This document shows positions 52,934 through 61,477 of a stretch of DNA of 61,979 nucleotides, piece after piece. The position numbers and the translations under genes are program-made. Where the stretch lies: assembly GCA_019752535.1 (NCBI GenBank), contig JAIEMA010000050.1, positions 1 through 61,979 on the forward strand, read 5' to 3'. Source of the DNA: Bacteriovoracaceae bacterium. Lineage in GTDB: Bacteria; Bdellovibrionota; Bacteriovoracia; Bacteriovoracales; Bacteriovoracaceae. Under the pieces are notes generated by a model that had not been told where the DNA came from, ran no database searches, and saw only the letters and a program-made list of their open reading frames with translations. Position 1 is the first letter of the stretch. Each line of letters opens with the position of its first letter.

Positions 52934-55126
52934 TTAAAAGTGTGAAGAACGGAGTCGCAAAGAATTAGTGATAACTGATACTGAACTCAAGCTCATGGCG
53001 AGAGCAGCAATCATTGGATTCAAAAGCAATCCGTAATGATAAAATACGCCAGCCGCGATAGGAATTCCGGCAGCGTTGTATATAAATGCAAAGAACAAAT
53101 TCTGCTTGATATTTTTCATTGTTAGCGAACTGAGTTCTCGTGCTCTTGCGATCCCATGAAGATCTCCTTTTACAAGAGTTACCCCTGCACTTTCCATAGC
53201 TACATCAGTTCCAGACCCCATAGCGATTCCAACATGCGCCTTAGCCAAAGCAGGAGCGTCATTGATCCCATCTCCCGCCATGCCTACGATGAAGCCCTCT
53301 TTTTGAAACTTCTCAACTGCCGCCATCTTCTGATCAGGAAGAACGTCAGCAACGACCTGATCTATGCCAATCTTGTTCGCTACAAAGTTCGCTGTTTTGG
53401 CGTTATCACCTGTGAGCATGACTATTTTAAGACCTTCATCGTGTAGTTCTTTGATAGCTTCGATTGAAGTTTCTTTGATCGGATCAGTGACTCCTATCAA
53501 ACCCAATGGTTTTTCCTCTAAGGCGACGAACATGACAGTTTGCCCTTCGCCTCTCAGTTCATTGGCCTTGTCCTTAAGTATACCGAAGTCGATTTTCTGA
53601 TCATTCATAAGGGCCTGATTCCCAAGAAATGCCCAACGATGCTGAACACGACCTTTCACACCTTTTCCAGTTAAGGAATTGAACTCTTCAACAGCCTCCT
53701 GATTAATTTTCATTTCTTCTGACTTCCGAATAATTGCAAGTGCCAGTGGATGCTCACTATGGGACTCCAAAGAAGATGAATATCGGATAACATCTTCTTT
53801 TGTGAAACCAGTCGCTTCAACGATAGAAACGACCTTTGGCTTTCCCTCCGTGATTGTGCCAGTTTTGTCGATAACAAGGATGTTGATCTTTCTCATGACC
53901 TCTATTGCCTCTGCGTCTTTAAAAAGAATTCCCATCCCAGCACCTCTACCCGTGGCAACCATTATTGACATTGGAGTAGCTAATCCGAGAGCACATGGAC
54001 ATGCAATGATAAGGACTCCTATGGCATTAACAATTGCATGGGCCATTCGAGGGTCCGGTCCCCAGATGGCCCAGGTTACAAAAGTTAGAATTGATACAAC
54101 AATAACAATTGGCACGAAGATCCCTGCAATTTTATCGGCTAGTTTTTGAATTGGTGCCCGACTTCTTTGAGCTTCAGAAACCATTGTTACGATTCGAGAC
54201 AGTAGTGTATCGGCACCAACTTTTTCAGCACTCATAGTGAGAGAGCCGGTTCCGTTGATGGTAGCCCCTACAACTTTTGACCCTTCTTGTTTTTCAACAG
54301 GTATCGGTTCCCCAGAGATCATCGACTCATCTACAGAACTTCTGCCACTGACGATAACACCATCGACGGGAATTTTTTCACCAGGTCTAACTTTCAGCAT
54401 ATCCCCAACCACGACTTCACTAAGGTCTACTTCCTCTTCTTTTCCTTCTTGGGTAATACGATGGGCGGTCTTTGCCGATAAACCCAGCAGCTTTTTAATC
54501 GCTGTTCCCGTCTGATTTCTCGCCCGAAGCTCGAGCACTTGCCCTAAAAGGATCAAAGCTACAATAACAGCTGAAGCTTCAAAGTATACAGCTACACCAC
54601 CGTGATGATCTCTAAACGATTCTGGAAAGATATCAGGCACCAAAACTGCAACGACACTATAAACGAATGAGACACTCACACCAAGGCCAATGAGGGTAAA
54701 CATGTTAAGGTTACGATTCTTCACTGAAGCAATTGCTCTTTCGTAAAAAGGCCAAGCTGACCAAAGGCACACAGGAGCGGCGAGCCCAAGCTGTACAAGA
54801 GAAGACATACCTTGACTTCCGAAGAAGTGAGATCCCATTTCTCCAATGAAAAGAGGGAAAGAAAAAGCAGTGGCGAACCAAAACCTTTTCGTCATATCTT
54901 TTAGTTCTGTCGAATCGATTTCACCTGTATTAACTAAAGGCTCAAGAGACATTCCGCAGATAGGACAATGGCCGGGTCCTTTTTGTCGGATCTCAGGATG
55001 CATCGGACAGGTGAAGATTGTATCTGCGGTCACCACTGCATTCATCGCAGTCTTTGGAGTATGATGATGCACCTTTTTTTCGTGGTGACAGCAATCGCCG
55101 TGATTATGTTGGTGTCCGTGGTTCAT
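52934..55126 (-). CDS. CopA-like Cu(+) P-type ATPase with HMBD instead of HMA N-terminus
   Basis: 730 residues. A His-rich head ([20 protein letters not shown]) is followed by a heavy-metal-binding domain ([19 protein letters not shown]), then eight membrane helices. SGEPIPVEK, the CPC metal site ([13 protein letters not shown]), the phosphorylation motif [15 protein letters not shown] and GDGINDAP are all present. [16 protein letters not shown] near the end is the copper-type helix 8 signature. It exports copper or silver from the cytoplasm. No HMA domain is fused; a mini-HMA gene lies 26 bases upstream. Confidence 0.93.
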   Translation of the reverse strand: MNHGHQHNHGDCCHHEKKVHHHTPKTAMNAVVTADTIFTCPMHPEIRQKGPGHCPICGMSLEPLVNTGEIDSTELKDMTKRFWFATAFSFPLFIGEMGSHFFGSQGMSSLVQLGLAAPVCLWSAWPFYERAIASVKNRNLNMFTLIGLGVSVSFVYSVVAVLVPDIFPESFRDHHGGVAVYFEASAVIVALILLGQVLELRARNQTGTAIKKLLGLSAKTAHRITQEGKEEEVDLSEVVVGDMLKVRPGEKIPVDGVIVSGRSSVDESMISGEPIPVEKQEGSKVVGATINGTGSLTMSAEKVGADTLLSRIVTMVSEAQRSRAPIQKLADKIAGIFVPIVIVVSILTFVTWAIWGPDPRMAHAIVNAIGVLIIACPCALGLATPMSIMVATGRGAGMGILFKDAEAIEVMRKINILVIDKTGTITEGKPKVVSIVEATGFTKEDVIRYSSSLESHSEHPLALAIIRKSEEMKINQEAVEEFNSLTGKGVKGRVQHRWAFLGNQALMNDQKIDFGILKDKANELRGEGQTVMFVALEEKPLGLIGVTDPIKETSIEAIKELHDEGLKIVMLTGDNAKTANFVANKIGIDQVVADVLPDQKMAAVEKFQKEGFIVGMAGDGINDAPALAKAHVGIAMGSGTDVAMESAGVTLVKGDLHGIARARELSSLTMKNIKQNLFFAFIYNAAGIPIAAGVFYHYGLLLNPMIAALAMSLSSVSVITNSLRLRSSHF

Positions 55127-55152
55127 ATAGGTCCCTTTTGCAAATTGTAACT

Positions 55153-55266
55153 CTATTTAGTGTCTTTCACCTGATAACCAGCGTCTTCAATGACGCGTTT
55201 TACTTCTTCTTCAATATGCTGAACACAACTCATACAACCCATCTGTTCAATTTTGAATTTATACAT
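55153..55266 (-). CDS. Mini-HMA metal-binding protein (37 residues)
   Basis: The product begins [20 protein letters not shown] and ends [11 protein letters not shown]. The metal site M-G-C-M-S-C is that of HMA copper chaperones, and VIEDAGYQV is their last helix and strand. The middle of a normal 65-70 residue HMA domain is absent, so it keeps the first strand, CxxC helix and last helix/strand only. AGGAG lies just before the ATG. It sits between a CueR-like operator and the copA-like gene, so it may be a compact copper chaperone or a decayed one. Confidence 0.68.
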   Translation of the reverse strand: MYKFKIEQMGCMSCVQHIEEEVKRVIEDAGYQVKDTK

Positions 55267-55297
55267 AACTCCTCATTGCGGGATTTCTTTATTTTGC

Positions 55298-55318
55298 ACC
55301 TTCCCCTTAAGGGAAGGT
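55298..55318 (-). promoter_or_regulatory. CueR/MerR-type copper operator
   Basis: ACCTTCC, seven bases, GGAAGGT: a perfect dyad very close to the E. coli copA operator. Oriented toward the mini-HMA and copA-like genes it would make a promoter with a 19-20 nt spacer, as MerR-type activators need. A TTGCAC/TAAAAT pair also fits the opposite direction. No MerR-family gene is in the window. Confidence 0.8.
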
Positions 55319-55329
55319 TTAAAATAACT

Positions 55330-55348
55330 ACATAGCAAGGGGCTATGT
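55330..55348. repeat. Perfect hairpin next to the copper operator
   Basis: ACATAGC, loop AAGGG, GCTATGT (7-bp stem). No T run follows on either strand, so it is not an obvious terminator. Purpose unknown. Confidence 0.45.
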
Positions 55349-55379
55349 GTCTTCAGAACATTTGAGACAAAATTTAAAG

Positions 55380-55413
55380 ATTCAGACTTACAGATGAGAT
55401 TTGAAGTCTGAAT
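55380..55413. repeat. Inverted repeat beside the transposase remnant
   Basis: ATTCAGACTT (55380-55389) and AAGTCTGAAT (55404-55413) are perfect 10-bp arms with a 14-nt spacer. It may be a stem-loop or the end of the inserted element. Confidence 0.45.
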
Positions 55414-55474
55414 TAACTTAAGACCCCGTGCTCCTTTTCATCAAAAAATTAGAAAATAAATTAGGGAGTAAAGT

Positions 55475-55767
55475 ATGAGCGGAACAAAAAACGTCAAAGA
55501 AATCAAAGAACCAACTCGTAGGTATTATACAGCCGAGCAAAAAATCAGAATCGTGCTTGAAGGTCTGCGTGGAGAGATCACCGTCGCCACTTTTTCGCCG
55601 CCAAGGAATCAATCCCAAATGTAACCTACAACAAGTGGTCAAAAGATTTTTGGGATGCAGGAAAGAATGATCCTACTCTTGAAACCAAAAGAAATGCGAC
55701 TAGCGAAGAAGTAATACTTCTTAAAGAGCAAAATATTGATCTTCGTCGAGCTGTTTCATGGCCTTGA
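55475..55767 (+). pseudogene. IS3-family transposase OrfA remnant, frameshifted
   Basis: From the ATG at 55475 the frame reads YTAEQKIRIVLEGLRGEITV, the HTH start of IS3-type OrfA. It then runs into a stop at about 55624. The expected continuation appears in two other frames, RRQGINP followed by NVTYNKWSKDFWDAGKND, then EVILLKEQN, to a stop at 55765-55767. Two frameshifts therefore break the gene, and no OrfB was seen. The end lies against a ppsA fragment, so the element probably inserted there and decayed. Confidence 0.82.
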
Positions 55768-55939
55768 TAAAATATCTATAGGCATCCGCTGTTATCGCGA
55801 ATCCGTTAGGAACATTCACACCTTTTCCACGAAGTTCCCTCACCATCTCGCCTAAAGAGGCATTTTTGCCACCAACCCGCGGGACATCTTTCAATGAAAG
55901 GTCTTCAAACCATAATATATATTTTTGATGTAATTCCAC
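55721..55939 (-). pseudogene. ppsA: 5' fragment of phosphoenolpyruvate synthase
   Basis: 72 residues from a GTG. YILWFEDLSLKDVPRVGGKN and ASLGEMVRELRGKGVNVPNG with FAITADAYRYF are the N-terminus of PEP synthase (usual length about 790). The similarity stops near residue 60 and the frame ends in the IS remnant, so the rest of the gene is lost. The fragment overlaps the transposase remnant on the opposite strand by about 47 bases. Confidence 0.85.
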
Positions 55940-55969
55940 GATTAAAATCCTATTGAATTGAGATGGATA

Positions 55970-56302
55970 TTATTTTTCCACGAAAGTTGATTCCGAAAAT
56001 TTGACACCTGCATCGAATTTAACGACAGAATAATGTTCATTCAGAATTTTTGTGACTGTCCCATGACCAAGCTTAGTTTTTATACAAGGAGTCCCAGCCC
56101 CTCTTGAGTCACCTACATTTTTACTTTGGCAGTCGTTGTAAAAAGCAACTACCCTATCACCTACTCTTACTTCATCTTTATTCAAGCATACATGAGCCTC
56201 ATGCTCACTAGTTTTCATGGCGACGGTCCCCCTCATCGTAGAATGATGGGCACATCCATACATGGTTAACATGGAGAATAAGGCGATATAGCAAAATTTC
56301 AT
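55970..56302 (-). CDS. Small lipoprotein, new three-member family (copy B)
   Basis: 110 residues with a lipobox (LTMYGC). It has STMRGTVAMKTSEHE, HVCLNKDEVRVGD, FYNDC, TPCIKTKLGHGTVTKI and LNEHYSVVKF, each in the same place as in the copies at 41482 and 56467. The last residues (FSESTFVEK) diverge. Together with copy C it sits next to the copper ATPase and the MgtC-type gene. The function is unknown. Confidence 0.72.
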   Translation of the reverse strand: MKFCYIALFSMLTMYGCAHHSTMRGTVAMKTSEHEAHVCLNKDEVRVGDRVVAFYNDCQSKNVGDSRGAGTPCIKTKLGHGTVTKILNEHYSVVKFDAGVKFSESTFVEK

Positions 56303-56361
56303 AGAACTCCCTTTTTGAAATATCCTAACATCTAAGACAAGTATAAAAACTGCCCTAAATC

Positions 56362-56379
56362 ATAATCAAAATTGATTAT
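56362..56379. promoter_or_regulatory. AT-rich dyad upstream of lipoprotein copy B
   Basis: ATAATCA, four bases, TGATTAT (7-4-7), 60 bp before the copy B start. It looks somewhat like a Fur-type box but could be chance in AT-rich DNA. Confidence 0.35.
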
Positions 56380-56466
56380 TTTCAGATTATGTCTGAGCAT
56401 CAAATAATTATTGTCACTCAGCAGGTCCACCTTAATGAAATCCATAGAGGCGAACGTCACCTCTGT

Positions 56467-56799
56467 TTATTTTTTAATTTTGATAATATTGCCTTCTTCA
56501 AACTTAAAATTTGAAATCGTCTGGAATTTGGCATAGTGCTCATTCAACATATTAGTGAGCTTCACTTCACCAATTTTTTTAGATTCACATCCACTGCTGA
56601 TGTCTTTAAGCACATAATCCTTGTTGCATTGCGTGTTAAAAACATCAAATTCTTCACCCGCCTTCACGACGGGATCAACACAAGCCACACCATGTGACTC
56701 ATCAATTTTCATAGCAATAGTGCCTTTCATACGAGAATGGTTCTCGGTAGAGCATGAAGCGAAAAGGGCAAGTATACTTATCACGATAAATAACTTCAT
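56467..56799 (-). CDS. Small lipoprotein, new three-member family (copy C)
   Basis: 110 residues with a lipobox (LFASC). SRMKGTIAMKIDESHGVAC, GEEFDVFNTQC, ISSGCESKKIGEVKLTNMLNE, HYAKF and FEEGNIIKI are shared with copy A, which it resembles more than copy B. A stem-loop (AGAGGCGA with TCACCTCT, one mismatch) lies at 56446-56464 just past the stop but has no U run on this strand. Confidence 0.72.
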   Translation of the reverse strand: MKLFIVISILALFASCSTENHSRMKGTIAMKIDESHGVACVDPVVKAGEEFDVFNTQCNKDYVLKDISSGCESKKIGEVKLTNMLNEHYAKFQTISNFKFEEGNIIKIKK

Positions 56800-56975
56800 A
56801 CAGTTCTCCTTAAAAGTGGATTATCATCAGAGAAGTTAACAACAAACAAGTAAAGAAAATAGGACTTAGGTCATAAATTAAGGTCAAATTTTCCCCAACC
56901 GAAAAGTTGCCTTTAGTGAACCTAAGTGGTCAGAGACGATACAGATGTCAGGGATTTAATCTTTCACAAAGGGTT

Positions 56976-58226
56976 TTAAAGAAAAAAAATCAAAGAAGCG
57001 CCACTTACAATTGTAAGTAATAATGGGACTAATAATTTAAGAAACAGGTTCTTCCCTCCAAAGAGCCATGCCATTGCAGCTTTGAAAATGGTATTTGAAG
57101 ATGCAGCAATTATGAGAATTTTTGTGCCTATGACCGGTTCGATTTTCTGCGTCTCTACAAGCTTAGCTGTTGAAAGGGTTATGGCATCCATATCAGTAAT
57201 CCCTGAAAGGAAAGCAACTAAAAAGAGGGCTTGCTTACCCCAGTGCTCGTTGACATAGGCGACAACAAATATAATGACACTAAAAAGCACTCCAAATATC
57301 AAAGCCACTTTAATTTCGCTTGGATTATCTTGAGACGGCATTTCGCTCTTTTCATTATTTCCATTCACCCAAAAGTAAAGAGAACAAAGGCTGGAAATGG
57401 TAAAGAATATAAAAAGGGGCAAAAAAACGGACGTAAACCGGGATGAAACTAAGATTACTTCAAGCCCAAGTCTCAAATAAACGACAGTCCAGGCAATCAT
57501 TATTATTGTTGCACTTGATTTTTCCAAAGCAGGATTTAACATGAACCGCTTCGAGTAATTTACTGTTGAGGCAGTACTTGAAATAACCCCACCTAAAATT
57601 CCACTTAGCAAGGTACCCGCACTTCTTCCAAAAAATTTGTAAATGATATATCCTGCCAAGCCCACCCCGACGATAATTATGACCATTAACCAGACATCAT
57701 GGGGGTTGATGACATTTAAAGTATCTATCGTTTTGTTTGGTACAATTGGGAAAATAATGAGTGAAAGCAGTACGAACTGCATGATCGATTTAAGTTCTTT
57801 CGCTGTAAAACGAGTCGCAAATTCATGTAGCTCCATTTTAGATTGTAAAATGACTGCTAATGCACCTGCAGAAGAAACGGCAATCCATATTGGAAATTCA
57901 ACAATTAGTATCCCGATAACAAACATCACCAGCATTGAAACTTCCGTGCTAAGTCCCAACTTAGTTTGTCGTTGGAGTTCCGAGATCCGCGAGAAGTTCC
58001 CTATTGCAATACAAGTAATAACTCCCATGGCACCAATGACAAAGGACAAGGGGCCATACTTTTGTGACAAAAAAGCCGAAAGCGTGCCAAGAAGCGAGAT
58101 TAGAGAAAATGTCCGGACTCCTCCTGTCGGAGAATCAGCCCATTGTCTTTGAAGACCGACAAACAGCCCCAATATTATTGAAATGATGAGTTGATGAAAT
58201 GGGTGAACACTTTCAATTAAAGACAA
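56976..58226 (-). CDS. MgtC/SapB-DUF4010 membrane protein
   Basis: 416 residues starting at TTG with GGAGAG upstream. The N-terminal MgtC-like part (LIISIILGLFVGLQRQWADS, GGVRTFSLISLLGTLSAF) is followed by a DUF4010 transporter-like part with about ten more helices. MgtC proteins aid growth under low Mg and other stress. The ribosome site overlaps the end of the AAA gene, so the two are coupled. Confidence 0.88.
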   Translation of the reverse strand: MSLIESVHPFHQLIISIILGLFVGLQRQWADSPTGGVRTFSLISLLGTLSAFLSQKYGPLSFVIGAMGVITCIAIGNFSRISELQRQTKLGLSTEVSMLVMFVIGILIVEFPIWIAVSSAGALAVILQSKMELHEFATRFTAKELKSIMQFVLLSLIIFPIVPNKTIDTLNVINPHDVWLMVIIIVGVGLAGYIIYKFFGRSAGTLLSGILGGVISSTASTVNYSKRFMLNPALEKSSATIIMIAWTVVYLRLGLEVILVSSRFTSVFLPLFIFFTISSLCSLYFWVNGNNEKSEMPSQDNPSEIKVALIFGVLFSVIIFVVAYVNEHWGKQALFLVAFLSGITDMDAITLSTAKLVETQKIEPVIGTKILIIAASSNTIFKAAMAWLFGGKNLFLKLLVPLLLTIVSGASLIFFL

Positions 58227-58227
58227 A

Positions 58228-58887
58228 TTATCTCTCCCCTAGCTCTTTGACTTTGTGACTCTTACAGCATTCCGGAAGTTCTGATTTAATGAGTTCAATA
58301 GCTTTCGCCAATTTTTCAAAAAATTCACCTGAACTTTCAACAAAGTATCGTTTTGGATGCCCATCCCAAGCCTTTTCAATTTTAAGGTCGGCTACATTTG
58401 CCTCTGAAGCCGTTTCTGTTCGGATGGGATTTTGATGATTATACCCTTTCTCCAGAGGTGGAGACCGTAAATGAATAACAACTGCATATCTAGAAAGCTC
58501 TTGAACCTTAGTTGTACCGATTTCCTTCCAGAAATTTTCTTCAGAATCTGGCCAATAGGCCAATCCATCAATCGTCCCCCTATCGCATAATGTAATAGCC
58601 GATTTTTTTTCATCTTCTACCATCTGCTCAAGCTCTCGCTGAATATGAAAGATGGCCCTTTGAGAAGCTTTTCTCATTGAAAAACTTTCTCCTCTTGGAA
58701 ATCCTCCGCCAAAAAGGATGCTGGCAGCTTCAGGGAGAATGGCAATATGCTCACAAAAGTTTTTCCGGGCTATCTCGAGAACCGCAGTTTTACCTGCTCC
58801 TGGGCCACCTGTGATAACAACACGCTTTGTTTCGTGGGTAAAATTTCTACAATCACAATGAGTATGGGAAATACAATTATCGGTCAT
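58228..58887 (-). CDS. AAA/P-loop ATP-binding protein (AAA_28-like)
   Basis: 219 residues from the ATG at 58887 (GAGGA upstream; GTG at 58899 is the alternative). GGPGAGKTAVL is the Walker A motif and ITLCDRGTIDGLAYW an aspartate-bearing loop. LPEAASILFGGGFPR is typical of the NadR/thymidylate-kinase-like AAA_28 group. A Cys/His-rich start (CISHTHCDC) may bind metal. It overlaps the ATPase gene stop and is coupled to the MgtC gene. The substrate is unknown. Confidence 0.78.
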   Translation of the reverse strand: MTDNCISHTHCDCRNFTHETKRVVITGGPGAGKTAVLEIARKNFCEHIAILPEAASILFGGGFPRGESFSMRKASQRAIFHIQRELEQMVEDEKKSAITLCDRGTIDGLAYWPDSEENFWKEIGTTKVQELSRYAVVIHLRSPPLEKGYNHQNPIRTETASEANVADLKIEKAWDGHPKRYFVESSGEFFEKLAKAIELIKSELPECCKSHKVKELGER

Positions 58888-61477
58888 AAGCTTCCTCACT
58901 TCTTAAATTTGAACTTTTCTTTTTGAGCATCTTTCTCATTTCCAGGAACGTTACTGGAATGAGAGTAATTGCCACCATTCCAAGACATGAAGTCCAGCTC
59001 AGATGTGTAACCTTGAAAACTTCAAGAAAATAACCCGAATGATGTAAGAAAATTTGGAAGCTGATTGGAATGGCTACTGCAATCAAATGATAGACGTTTG
59101 ATGTCACACCCATTTCAAAAAAGGTTTTTGTTTCACTTCTGCTGGCAAAAGATCGAAACAACTCAACGAAGACCAGAAAGCTGAACGCATAAGTCCTGGC
59201 AGTTAGCTCATCAGTAGTTCTTAGCATATAGCCATATAGGGCCAGCACCAAGAGAGCAGAAATTGAACCAATCAAAATCATTTCTTGATAAAATATTTTA
59301 TCAAAGAATGTTTTTGATGAAGGTGCCATTCCTTTCAGGACGTCCTTAGGAACCGGCTCTGCAGCCAAGGCCAGAGAGGGAAAACCATCCGTCACTAAGT
59401 TAATCCACAGGAGATGAACAGGGGCCAGAGGTGCGGGCCACCCCATAAGTGCAGCACCTAACATAATAAGAATCTCTGAGAGATTTCCTGAAAGTAGGTA
59501 CTGAATAGTCCGCCGGATGTTTCCGAAAATTGCCCGTCCTTCTTCAACTGCTGAAACGATAGTAGAAAAATTGTCATCCGTTAAAATCATTGAGGATGCT
59601 TGCTTGGCCACTTCAGTGCCTCCCTTCCCCATTGCAACACCAATGGATGCCTTTTTCAGGGCGGGAGCATCGTTAACACCATCACCAGTCATGGCAACAA
59701 CATTTCCTCTTGATTGCCAGGCCTCTACAATTTTTAACTTATGCTCAGGAGTAACTCGGGCATAAACTGCAATGTTCTCAACCCTCTCTGATAATTGTTC
59801 TGAAGATAATTTATCGAGTTCAGGGCCCGTCAGGACACCGTCGAATATTCCTTCCTCCACGATCCCAAGCTCTTTACCTATGGCCTTTGCTGTAACTGGA
59901 TGATCACCTGTTATCATGACGATTTTTATCCCGGACTCCTTACAGGTTTTAATGGCAGGTATGGTCTCACTTCTTGGTGGGTCCGAGATCGCTATAATTC
60001 CCAGAAAGTTCAGATCGCGTTCAACTAAGTCTGAATCCTTAAAATCTTCCACTTTAAATCCTGTTATGCATCGATCTCCAACACCCAGAAGCCTGTAGCC
60101 TTTTGAAGATAATTCAAGAATCTGCTGTCTTATTCTACTTTTTTGCTCTCCATCTAAATTGCTAATTTCAAGAATGGATTCAGGGGCACCCTTGCAATGT
60201 ATCCTTGTAGCATCGCCGTCCTTAACGGCCACACTCATGCGTTTACGGTTGCTATCAAAGCTCCATTCATAGAGTCGAGGATATTTAGATGCCAGTGGTA
60301 TAAACTCGATCTGGTGGTCTTTGCCGAGATAAAGAAGAGCCACTTCCGTCGGATCACCAGTGCTCTGCCCATTTCCGGATAAAGAGGCATTAGAACAAAG
60401 CATGCCGGACTCAATCAGTGCACTTTCCTTTCCCTCATAAGGAAAAATGTCTCTCACACGCATCTTACCTGTCGTTAATGTGCCAGTTTTATCTGTGCAG
60501 ATGACAGATGTTGAGCCAAGAGTCTCAACTGCCGGAAGGTGTCTCACAATTGCATTCTTTTTAGACATTCTTCGCACGGCCAAGGCCAGAGCAACTGTTA
60601 CGACAGCTGGCAATCCCTCAGGAATGGCCGCAACAGCTAGACTGATTGCATTCATGAAAACATCAAGCCATGGTTCTCCGTGGATCTTTCCTAATATCGC
60701 AACTAAAATCACGACCCCTGAGCAAAGATAGAGAAGCTTCTTACTTACCAGTTCAAGTTTTGTTTGAAGAGGAGTCTTTACCATGTGTGCGGACTCTAAA
60801 AGTCCCGCAATCTTCCCAATTTCAGTTTGCATACCGATTGAAGTGACTATGGCCTTGGCGGACCCTGTGGCAACTGCGGTGCTAGCAAAAAGCATATTCT
60901 TTCTTTCCGCCAGTATTGAACTCTTTTCGAGGGCCTGAACCGTTTTATTTACTGGAAGGGATTCTCCCGTTAATACAGACTCATCGACAGAAAGCTGGTT
61001 GGCCAAAATTAATCGCGAATCTGCAGCTACATAGTCACCTGATTCTAATAGTAAAATATCACCGATTGTGACCTCAGAAGCTTCGCACTCCTTGATCAGC
61101 CCCGCTCTAATAACCCGTGCTTTGGGAGTAGACATGTTTTTCAACGCTTCTATGGCAGATTCGGCTTTCGATTCCTGAACAAAACCGATGATCGCATTAA
61201 TAACCACGATAATGATGATAGCCAGAGCATCGGTCACTTCGCCTAGGGCACCCGAAACGATAGAGGCGATGATAAGGATAACAACAACAGGACTCTCAAT
61301 CTGCTGAGAAAATCTTTTAAAATTGGAGACCTTCTTCTGCGCCTTTAATGTGTTTGAGCCATGTGTTGTATACCTTGCAGTTACTTTAGCATCGGCAAGT
61401 CCGGTTATGGCATTTGTATCTAGCAGGCGACTGACTTCATCAGCCGACAATGCCCATGGTTCTTTAACTTCTTTCAC
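58877..61477 (-). CDS. P2A-type cation-transporting ATPase
   Basis: 866 residues, GTG start with AAGGGA upstream. The N-terminal cation ATPase domain (LSADEVSRLLDTNAITGL) precedes helices with AIPEGLPAVVTVALALAVRR (calcium-type site). DKTGTLTTGKM is the phosphorylation loop, CKGAPESIL the nucleotide pocket and TGDGVNDAPALKKASIG the hinge. Ten helices in total. It probably exports Ca2+ or Mn2+. It overlaps the RND gene by 14 bases and the AAA gene by eleven. Confidence 0.92.
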   Translation of the reverse strand: MKEVKEPWALSADEVSRLLDTNAITGLADAKVTARYTTHGSNTLKAQKKVSNFKRFSQQIESPVVVILIIASIVSGALGEVTDALAIIIIVVINAIIGFVQESKAESAIEALKNMSTPKARVIRAGLIKECEASEVTIGDILLLESGDYVAADSRLILANQLSVDESVLTGESLPVNKTVQALEKSSILAERKNMLFASTAVATGSAKAIVTSIGMQTEIGKIAGLLESAHMVKTPLQTKLELVSKKLLYLCSGVVILVAILGKIHGEPWLDVFMNAISLAVAAIPEGLPAVVTVALALAVRRMSKKNAIVRHLPAVETLGSTSVICTDKTGTLTTGKMRVRDIFPYEGKESALIESGMLCSNASLSGNGQSTGDPTEVALLYLGKDHQIEFIPLASKYPRLYEWSFDSNRKRMSVAVKDGDATRIHCKGAPESILEISNLDGEQKSRIRQQILELSSKGYRLLGVGDRCITGFKVEDFKDSDLVERDLNFLGIIAISDPPRSETIPAIKTCKESGIKIVMITGDHPVTAKAIGKELGIVEEGIFDGVLTGPELDKLSSEQLSERVENIAVYARVTPEHKLKIVEAWQSRGNVVAMTGDGVNDAPALKKASIGVAMGKGGTEVAKQASSMILTDDNFSTIVSAVEEGRAIFGNIRRTIQYLLSGNLSEILIMLGAALMGWPAPLAPVHLLWINLVTDGFPSLALAAEPVPKDVLKGMAPSSKTFFDKIFYQEMILIGSISALLVLALYGYMLRTTDELTARTYAFSFLVFVELFRSFASRSETKTFFEMGVTSNVYHLIAVAIPISFQIFLHHSGYFLEVFKVTHLSWTSCLGMVAITLIPVTFLEMRKMLKKKSSNLRSEEAYDR

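Noticed and set aside
53802-54149. Open frames on the plus strand inside the copper ATPase gene
   Set aside because: They lie opposite the CPC and DKTGT coding region and have no ribosome site or recognisable product.
55330-55348. Terminator after the copper operator
   Set aside because: The stem is perfect but no T run follows on either strand.
57643-58152. Long open frame (169 codons) on the plus strand
   Set aside because: It is the mirror of the MgtC/DUF4010 gene; the minus-strand product has clear family motifs and this one has none.
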